A stretch of 64,000 nt of DNA, from the NCBI RefSeq assembly GCF_037963835.1, contig NZ_CP150145.1:4278001-4342000 (forward strand), in the 5' to 3' direction. Shown in pieces: positions 59,701 through 64,000 of the stretch (within the stretch, counting starts at the first letter, position 1; each line of letters starts with the position of its first letter). Below the pieces are notes generated by a model, which searched no databases, was not told where the DNA came from, and was given only the letters and a program-made list of their open reading frames with translations. The position numbers were made by a program, and so were the translations under genes. The stretch is from Paenibacillus sp. FSL H8-0332. GTDB lineage: Bacteria; Bacillota; Bacilli; Paenibacillales; Paenibacillaceae.

Positions 59701-61199
59701 CCATTCAGATTGCCTCCAGACTCAATCAGCAGGGCATTCAAATGTTAGCCAAAGATATTATGACATACCGTAATATTGCCAAGCTCGCGACTCATACCGT
59801 TACACCGAAGCCCTCCCCAGCTCACAGCGTCGCAGCGGGAGAAATCCGACTCACTCCCATCGTCTCCTGGTTCTTGAATCTGCAACTGACTGACCCCCAC
59901 CGCTATACCCAATCTGTTCTGCTGCGGTTAACGGAACCAGCCACGGCCAGTATCCTTGAACAGTCTTTCCGTAAGCTGATCGCGCATCATGATATATTCA
60001 GGTTAAGCTATACACCGGAGAGAGGCTTGTTCTACAATGATGACCTCTCGCAGAAGCACTTCTGCCTGCATCTCCACACAAGCGGATTAAACGGTACCGC
60101 TTCGAAGGCAGATCAACGTCTTAACACATTCAATCAACTGGTCGGAGAGCTCAATATCTCAAAGCGGCTCCCCATTCAAGCCGCGTTAATTGAATATCCT
60201 GACCAGCGGCAGGAATTGTTGATTGTTGCGCATCATCTGGTGATCGACGGTGTCTCCTGGAGAATCATCTTGGAGGACCTGTTCAACACTTACCATTCGA
60301 TGCAGGAGGGTAAAGACATTATGCTGCCTGATAAGAGCGACTCCTACCAGGAATACGCAGCGGCGGTCCAGGCACTGTCGGAATCAGAAAGCATCTATCA
60401 GGAAAGGGAGTACTGGCTTGAAGCCGCTGGTTACCGTACCAAGCTTCCTTTACCCTCCGGAATAAAGACATCAAGCTATGCCTCCCGGCAGACTATGACT
60501 GGTGAATTATCAGAAGGCGCTACAGAGGCGCTGCAGCGGGAAGGGGTCAGGGTCTTCCGGGCGGATGCCCAGGTCATGCTACTTGCCGCCCTGTCGGTAA
60601 CGCTGAGCGATTGGGCGGGCCTTGATGATTTCACCTATGAAATCGAACATCACGGCCGGCACCTGGATGCACTGGATGTCTCAAGAACAGTCGGCTGGTT
60701 CACTACAATATATCCTTTAAGAATACGCGTACAGGGCACCTTCGAAGAGCTGATCCACCATGTGAAGACACAGATTCACAGCGTACCGAATTATGGAATG
60801 GGTTATGGCGTACTCAAATATTTGACCGGCGGGCTTCCCCGCGATAAAGAGCCCAGCCAGGTCCGGTTCAATTATTTGGGCAACTTTGACAGTCAACCTA
60901 TGAACGATAATTATATTTATGTACATGATACAGTCCTTCCTGCTATGGGAGAGCAAGAAGCCTTGACTCCTGTGATTGAGCTCAATTGTATGATTGCAGA
61001 ACATAAGCTTCATTATTCCATTCAATATAGCCGGGAGATCTATAACAGGGAGTCAATGGAAGAATTCAACAGGCTCTATTCCGCCAATTTGTTACGGCTG
61101 ATTGACCTGGCGTCTTCTCAGACTTGTATCAGCTTTTCCCCGTCTGACTTTGAATGGGCCGGAATCAGCCAGCAGGACTTGGACAAGCTTTTTGAATAG
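56727..61199 (+). CDS. NRPS starter module C-A(Asn)-PCP-E
   Basis: Protein of 1,490 aa on the strand opposite to the main operon. C about 5-440 (HHIIADG near 134), probably a lipo-initiating C domain; A about 470-950 (TSGSTGQPKG near 600), pocket D-L-T-K-I-G-E-V-G, essentially the known asparagine code; PCP with GGDSIKA near 983; epimerase about 1045-1490 with HHLVIDG near 1168, EIEHHGRH near 1310, GWFTTIYP and NYLGNFD. The domain order and Asn code match the first modules that build the N-acyl-D-Asn cap of prodrug pathways such as colibactin, xenocoumacin and zwittermicin, and the cognate peptidase lies 1.3 kb away. GGAGG precedes two adjacent ATGs (56727 and 56730), the second with better spacing. 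The acyl donor and its loading enzyme are not in the window. Confidence 0.93.
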   Translation: MMQYKLTQPQTRIWNNEKIHGNPAMHNILGLVRIRKNLSLEKLSQAIELFIANHAGVTLQINEQNGEPVQIFKPYEPAQIDFFDFSSTDNPAAGFEQWIDRLRQTSFTLLNGPLFYFAMFRIGSFDMGYVGKFHHIIADGWSLQIAGESIARYYSELVNEMPSSVEAVPSYVDAIEQEQIYLQSERFLKNRSFWNEKFAILPETMAMANHLETAASRKTWTLESGLSAEIRTFIAEHRLSLNSLFISSVLIYMHVVMNEDDAIIGTPVLNRSGRKEKHTFGMFASTMPFRKTITETAEIGVFLKETARELMGCYVHQKYPYNLLAGDLNLQKHGHAALFDLCVNYYSIKFSPEFDGSPYENTEIFNGNQPYKLQIVIRDWEENGKIAVDLDYRIQEYSEIQVDKLGEQLLNIIRFIISQPQSRICDIPLLSPLECHELTYNVNATFCPYPSADIITRLFEAQAERAGLQTACRMGDAAISYNTLNEQANRLARFLRRMRIGPGSVVGIASPHSFELITAILAVLKAGGAFLPLDPESPASRIRYMLEDSGAVLVLRDETLTGSFSSPVEEYMLQDAAIYEADGSNLSPVSGPGDLAYIIYTSGSTGQPKGVMVHHQGLVNYICWANKTYTDQEREVFALYSSVAFDLTITSIFTPLIGGHQIVIYRDDRSEFVLERIIQDQVASIIKLTPAHLLLLQDINFDRTNVRTFIVGGENLKVSLAKSIYEKFRRNINIYNEYGPTETVVGCMIHHYDYDQDQRSSVPIGLPADNVMIYILDRYLRPAPVLTKGELYISGDGVALGYRNKPELTAQKFVDNPFIPGKKMYRTGDAGMWLENGVMEYKGRMDSQVKIRGYRIELGEIANVLSEYTGILQTAIKLLEPDNGSKYICAYYQSNQEINQEDVEHYLYSRLPGYMVPHHLMRIPSFPLTPNGKIDVKQLPVPSINQHLDTAPAKARDQRETILAAVWREVLELPAVGVFDDFYTLGGDSIKAIQIASRLNQQGIQMLAKDIMTYRNIAKLATHTVTPKPSPAHSVAAGEIRLTPIVSWFLNLQLTDPHRYTQSVLLRLTEPATASILEQSFRKLIAHHDIFRLSYTPERGLFYNDDLSQKHFCLHLHTSGLNGTASKADQRLNTFNQLVGELNISKRLPIQAALIEYPDQRQELLIVAHHLVIDGVSWRIILEDLFNTYHSMQEGKDIMLPDKSDSYQEYAAAVQALSESESIYQEREYWLEAAGYRTKLPLPSGIKTSSYASRQTMTGELSEGATEALQREGVRVFRADAQVMLLAALSVTLSDWAGLDDFTYEIEHHGRHLDALDVSRTVGWFTTIYPLRIRVQGTFEELIHHVKTQIHSVPNYGMGYGVLKYLTGGLPRDKEPSQVRFNYLGNFDSQPMNDNYIYVHDTVLPAMGEQEALTPVIELNCMIAEHKLHYSIQYSREIYNRESMEEFNRLYSANLLRLIDLASSQTCISFSPSDFEWAGISQQDLDKLFE

Positions 61200-61305
61200 T
61201 GATTCGGAACATTAATGTGATGGCATAAGGTTGCATGCCCCTTCTCGCTTTTTGCCGCACAGGGTAGTAAAATAAAACCACTATACCCGAATGGAGTGAA
61301 GATAC

Positions 61306-61581
61306 ATGGAACAGATTGCTAAGGGAGAAGGACGTTTCTATATCGCTGGTGACGGGAAGGACCTGGCCGAGATTACATACAAAGCGGACAAGACTACAGG
61401 TGATTTGGTGATTGACCATACCTTTGTCTCCGAGGATCTGCGCGGTCAGGGTGCGGGAGAGAAGCTTGTGCGGGCGGTCGTTGACCTGGCCCGTGAACAG
61501 AACGTGCACATTGTACCGGAGTGCCCGTATGCAGCGCATCAGTTCGAGAAGCATGCGGAGTACCGGGATGTGCTCAAATAG
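61306..61581 (+). CDS. Small GNAT-fold N-acetyltransferase, YjdJ-like
   Basis: Protein of 91 aa, the usual size of the minimal GNAT_2 / YjdJ-type proteins. Seen: ITYKADKTTGDLVIDHTFV, then the acetyl-CoA loop LRGQGAGEKLVRA near residue 45 and a VPECPYAAH segment, all typical of the group. ATG 61306 is preceded by GGAGTG. It is followed 12 nt later by another GNAT gene on the same strand. It is probably unrelated to the NRPS cluster, as such genes are common in Bacillales; no clear promoter was seen in the 106-nt gap before it. Confidence 0.85.
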   Translation: MEQIAKGEGRFYIAGDGKDLAEITYKADKTTGDLVIDHTFVSEDLRGQGAGEKLVRAVVDLAREQNVHIVPECPYAAHQFEKHAEYRDVLK

Positions 61582-61593
61582 GAGGAAGCAAGA

Positions 61594-62451
61594 TTGATTA
61601 AGGCTGATCTATTGAAACAAATTGAAGAGCTCCAGCAGCGCTGCGAGCAATATGAAGGGATCTCGCTGAAGCTGAATTGGGATATGCTGCGGCATCCGGG
61701 GGAAGCTGGCGGTGCAGAGTGGCTGCTAGCCTATGAGGGGGAGCTACTGACCGGATTCATCGGCCTGTACGGTATCGGCGGTGATATGGAGGTATGCGGC
61801 ATGGTCCGGCCGGGCTACCGCCGCCGGGGGATCTTCAGTGGCCTCTGGAAGCAGGCAGAGACCATCATCCGGCAGGATAAAGTGAAGACACTGCTGCTTA
61901 ACACCCCTGCGGCTTCAGCTTCAGGCAATGCCTATCTGAAAAACTTGCCGCTTACCTTCAGCCATTCGGAGTTTCAAATGAAATGGGATGGCGCAGGCAG
62001 CAAGGTTAAAGCCTCAGAGGCCAGCTCGGCTTCCGGCAATGTGTTGCTTCGGCCTGCACGCCCGGAGGAGACGCCTCTGCTCATCGCCTTCGACTGCGAC
62101 GGGTTCCAGATGACTGAGGAGGACGCTGCTGAAATGTATGCGCAGCAGGAACAGGAAGCCTCCCAGGAGCATATCATCATCGAGCTTAGCGGCCAGCCCG
62201 CCGGGAAAATGCGCCTGTGGTCCGAGGACAACGAAACCTGGATCTACGGATTCACGGTGGATAAGAAGCTGCGCGGTCTCGGCATCGGCCGGAGTGCCCT
62301 GCAGCAGACAATCGAGCGTGAGCAGCGGAATTATAACGGAGTGAATCTGGAGGTTGCGCTGGATAACCCGAATGCGCTGAAGCTCTATGAGAGCTGCGGA
62401 TTCGTCGTTCAGAGCCAGCAGGATTATTACACCCATCCTTTGAACAGCTAA
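61594..62451 (+). CDS. Tandem GNAT N-acetyltransferase
   Basis: Protein of 285 aa with two GNAT-like halves. The first, about 30-120, has the pyrophosphate loop RPGYRRRGIFSGLW near 72; the second, about 150-282, has KKLRGLGIGRSALQQ near 223 and ends with ALKLYESCGFV. The substrate cannot be read. The start is TTG 61594 behind AGGAGG at 8 nt, which is a good site. It follows the small GNAT by 12 nt, so the two are likely one operon that ends at the hairpin at 62494-62539. An acetyltransferase near an antibiotic cluster can give self-resistance, but nothing ties this one to it. Confidence 0.85.
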   Translation: MIKADLLKQIEELQQRCEQYEGISLKLNWDMLRHPGEAGGAEWLLAYEGELLTGFIGLYGIGGDMEVCGMVRPGYRRRGIFSGLWKQAETIIRQDKVKTLLLNTPAASASGNAYLKNLPLTFSHSEFQMKWDGAGSKVKASEASSASGNVLLRPARPEETPLLIAFDCDGFQMTEEDAAEMYAQQEQEASQEHIIIELSGQPAGKMRLWSEDNETWIYGFTVDKKLRGLGIGRSALQQTIEREQRNYNGVNLEVALDNPNALKLYESCGFVVQSQQDYYTHPLNS

Positions 62452-62493
62452 CCTGCCAACGAGTATTTCAAGAAACATACATTTCCTACAATT

Positions 62494-62539
62494 AAAAAGC
62501 ATCCCTTCACAGTCAAATGACCCTGAAGGAGATGCTTTT
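62494..62539. terminator. Bidirectional Rho-independent terminator
   Basis: AAAAGCATC-CCTTCA (62495-62509) pairs with TGAAGG-A-GATGCTTTT (62524-62539): a stem of about 15 bp with one bulge and a loop of about 14 nt, flanked by T-rich sequence on both strands. It lies between the convergent tandem-GNAT gene and the gene ending at 62568 and can serve both. Confidence 0.75.
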
Positions 62540-62567
62540 CTTGTCTTCTCAAAGCCATCGTCTGCTT

Positions 62568-63347
62568 CTACATCAGCCCGTAGCCCCGCACCTGAGCTTC
62601 ATCCCGGTCGCTGCGGCGGTTGCTGCATTTCACGCAGCCCTCCGCCTGTTCTTCCCGTTCCAGGAAGACAGACAGCAGGCGTACATAATCCAGCGATTCC
62701 TGCAGCGGCATGTCTGCTCCGTCATACAGCTGCCTGCGGCCATCCAGCAGCGAGTAGATGGCGATCGTCTCCGCCGGCTTCCCGTAAGCCTTATGGCAGA
62801 ACACATTCGCCATATGCAGAAATCCGGTCATCACCTGCTGGTCAGCGTGTACCATGAATTTCTGGATATTCAGACTGCGCCCCGCCAGCTCCGAATTCCA
62901 GGCCAGCTGAAAAATCACCGCCAGCTCAATCTCAAGCTCCCGTACAGAAACATGCCACTGTTCAAACCGCATCACCGGAATCTCTCCGGTGTGACTGCCC
63001 GCGACAATCCGCATCAGCTCATCGGCCACTGCCTGCTTGACGTCCCAGTAATGCATCAGGGAAGGAAAAGCGTTGCCCTTCAGCGGCCAGCGGCGCTCCA
63101 GCAGAAACTGGACAGGCGTCTCCCGGCGTACCTCGGGCCGCAGACTGTAGAAGTCATTAAGCGTATGTCCGACTGCATATTGAACCTGCTGTCTCCAGCG
63201 GGGAAGCCCCGTAGCGGGAGCTCCGCTGCCGGTCACCTCCGCTCCGCCCAGCATAATATGCTCCATGCGGTAATCATTCAGACGTCTGTACCGGACAGCT
63301 TCAGCATCCGGCTTCGTTCCTGTGAAGTCTCCTGCCGCCGCGCCCAT
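62568..63347 (-). CDS. Unknown protein in a Fur-controlled flavodoxin operon
   Basis: Protein of 259 aa of no family I recognise. It is soluble, with no signal or membrane helix, rich in Arg and Glu, with a CVKCSN pair near the C terminus. ATG 63347 lies 2 nt after the flavodoxin stop and so is translationally coupled; a TTG at 63401 would overlap the flavodoxin reading frame. The layout, a flavodoxin followed by an unknown protein under Fur, recalls the ykuNOP operon of Bacillus subtilis. Whether this protein is a YkuO homologue could not be tested here. The reading frame on the opposite strand of the same region is shadow. Confidence 0.7.
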   Translation of the reverse strand: MGAAAGDFTGTKPDAEAVRYRRLNDYRMEHIMLGGAEVTGSGAPATGLPRWRQQVQYAVGHTLNDFYSLRPEVRRETPVQFLLERRWPLKGNAFPSLMHYWDVKQAVADELMRIVAGSHTGEIPVMRFEQWHVSVRELEIELAVIFQLAWNSELAGRSLNIQKFMVHADQQVMTGFLHMANVFCHKAYGKPAETIAIYSLLDGRRQLYDGADMPLQESLDYVRLLSVFLEREEQAEGCVKCSNRRSDRDEAQVRGYGLM

Positions 63348-63349
63348 CC

Positions 63350-63802
63350 TTAAGAGACCGCCGCGCAGATCTCGATGAACTGGCGTCCATAAGTGCGGCA
63401 AGCTTCTTTCTCCGCTGCATTCGGACCGTATTCAATCTTCAGGCTGGGCTGCACAATCTCGGCCCCGCGCTCCTTCAGTTTCTCTTCAATCTGATCCACG
63501 GCCCCGCAGTAGATCTCATATCCGGTGTCTCCGCTTCCGAAGGCCGCCGCCTTACAGGAGCTTAGATCCAGCTGATCCAGCTCTTCATAGAAATCCAGGA
63601 ATTCATCCGGCAGCTCGCCGTCTCCCCAGGTGTACGCACCCAGCAGTACAGCCTCATAAGCTTTTATCTCATCCGCATTGCAGTCCATGACCGATTTCAA
63701 AACGGCCTCTCCGCCTGCCGCGCGTATTCCTTCCACGATCAGTTCAGCGATTTCCTCCGTATTGCCCGTCAAGCTGGCATATGCCACTAGCACTTTAGCC
63801 AT
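63350..63802 (-). CDS. Flavodoxin
   Basis: Protein of 150 aa, the normal short-chain flavodoxin length. It carries FMN and replaces ferredoxin as an electron carrier when iron is short. Seen: the phosphate loop SLTGNTEE near residue 10, the first FMN-stacking loop with YTWGDGELPDEF near 57, and GSGDTGYEIYCG near 90. Start ATG 63802 has GGGAGG at 9 nt; a longer reading frame to 63865 is not supported. A perfect -35 and a Fur box lie about 100 nt upstream, so it should be induced under iron limitation together with the gene after it. Confidence 0.93.
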   Translation of the reverse strand: MAKVLVAYASLTGNTEEIAELIVEGIRAAGGEAVLKSVMDCNADEIKAYEAVLLGAYTWGDGELPDEFLDFYEELDQLDLSSCKAAAFGSGDTGYEIYCGAVDQIEEKLKERGAEIVQPSLKIEYGPNAAEKEACRTYGRQFIEICAAVS

Positions 63803-63889
63803 GACTTTTATCCTCCCAGGGTCCAAATGAAATGTATTCTCTATATCCGGCCTGCAGCCGGCCATGCCTTGCTGTGCTGTATTACCCTC

Positions 63890-63919
63890 ATTCTATTTGA
63901 TAATGATTATCATTGTCAA
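63890..63919 (-). promoter_or_regulatory. Promoter of the flavodoxin operon
   Basis: TTGACA (63919-63914, perfect) and TAGAAT (63895-63890, 5 of 6) on the minus strand are 18 nt apart. The Fur box covers the spacer and most of the -35. Confidence 0.75.
63899..63917. promoter_or_regulatory. Fur box
   Basis: GATAATGATTATCATTGTC matches the 19-bp consensus GATAATGATAATCATTATC at 17 of 19 positions. It overlaps the flavodoxin promoter, so bound Fur would block RNA polymerase. Confidence 0.88.
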
Positions 63920-63924
63920 TATAT

Positions 63925-63974
63925 AAAAAAACAGCGCCACTCCAGGACATGACTTCTGCCCGGAGCTGACGCTG
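63925..63974 (-). terminator. Rho-independent terminator of a gene right of the window
   Basis: On the minus strand CAGCGTCAGCTCC (63974-63962) pairs with GGAGTGGCGCTG (63943-63932), with one bulge and one wobble, and seven T follow (63931-63925). It points leftwards and lies just before the flavodoxin promoter, so it closes a minus-strand gene that ends near or beyond base 64000. Confidence 0.7.
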
Positions 63975-64000
63975 CTCGCTAATGTTATTGTTGATGCGAA

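Noticed and set aside
61222..61253. GGCAT/ATGCC hairpin after the C-A-PCP-E gene as a terminator
   Set aside because: The stem is only 5 bp and the T run begins 10 nt after it, so it is too weak to call.
62517..63353. 278-residue reading frame on the plus strand
   Set aside because: It lies opposite the flavodoxin-operon gene, has low-complexity His/Arg-rich translation and no family feature; the minus-strand gene has coupling and promoter support.
1..64000. tRNA or rRNA genes, CRISPR arrays, transposases, phage or integration sites
   Set aside because: None was seen; the only long repeats are homologous NRPS/PKS domains.

Overview
The window reads as a chromosomal segment of a low-to-mid GC Firmicute, most likely Paenibacillus or a close relative. 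The grounds are GGAGG-type ribosome sites, frequent TTG starts, Bacillales-style NRPS/PKS domains, and a flanking Fur-controlled flavodoxin operon. It is dominated by one hybrid NRPS / trans-AT PKS gene cluster, about 61 kb of which lies in the window. The cluster runs off the left edge inside a thioesterase domain, so it is not complete here.

Layout. From about 55.4 kb leftwards to base 1, sixteen genes lie on the minus strand with gaps of 0-40 nt or short overlaps, which looks like a single operon. In transcription order they are: a serine peptidase fused to a cyclic-peptide ABC exporter (52259-55357); a UvrA paralogue (49527-52259); a class I methyltransferase (48485-49513); a stand-alone condensation (C) domain (47045-48463); an RaSEA-like radical SAM enzyme (45898-47052); a PKS/NRPS A-PCP-KS-cMT-KR-ACP (38308-45861); KS-ACP-C-C* (33392-38311); an aminotransferase (32210-33388); a B12-type radical SAM enzyme (30630-32213); A-PCP (28581-30626); KS-KR-ACP (24559-28584); a carbamoyltransferase (22900-24531); C-A-PCP-C-A(Gly)-PCP (15810-22877); a free-standing acyltransferase (14544-15791); KS-DH-KR-ACP-C-A-PCP-A-PCP with two broken C domains (3289-14514); and C-A-PCP-TE (1-3287). 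A second serine hydrolase (55492-56571) lies just upstream on the same strand. A divergent gene (56727-61199) encodes C-A(Asn)-PCP-E.

How the genes fit together. The A domain of the divergent gene has an asparagine signature and is followed by an epimerase, which is the hallmark of an N-acyl-D-Asn prodrug starter. The matching deacylating peptidase is present as a ClbP/ZmaM-like domain with three membrane helices, fused to an exporter. The model is therefore: build an N-acyl-D-Asn-capped pre-metabolite, export it, and cleave off the cap outside the membrane. The stand-alone C domain probably joins D-Asn to the first amino acid of the main line, whose own C domain is only a C-lobe. None of the four PKS modules has an internal AT, and the single FabD-type AT would serve them in trans. 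Tailoring would come from two radical SAM enzymes, an aminotransferase, a carbamoyltransferase and a methyltransferase. The UvrA paralogue lacks most of the UvrB-binding region and suggests self-protection, hence possibly a DNA-directed product.

The right flank (61.3-64 kb) is ordinary: two GNAT acetyltransferases on the plus strand, a bidirectional terminator, and a minus-strand flavodoxin/unknown operon behind a near-perfect Fur box. No tRNA, rRNA, CRISPR array or insertion sequence was seen. No stretch over 300 bases is without a gene. The product of the cluster cannot be named from the sequence alone.
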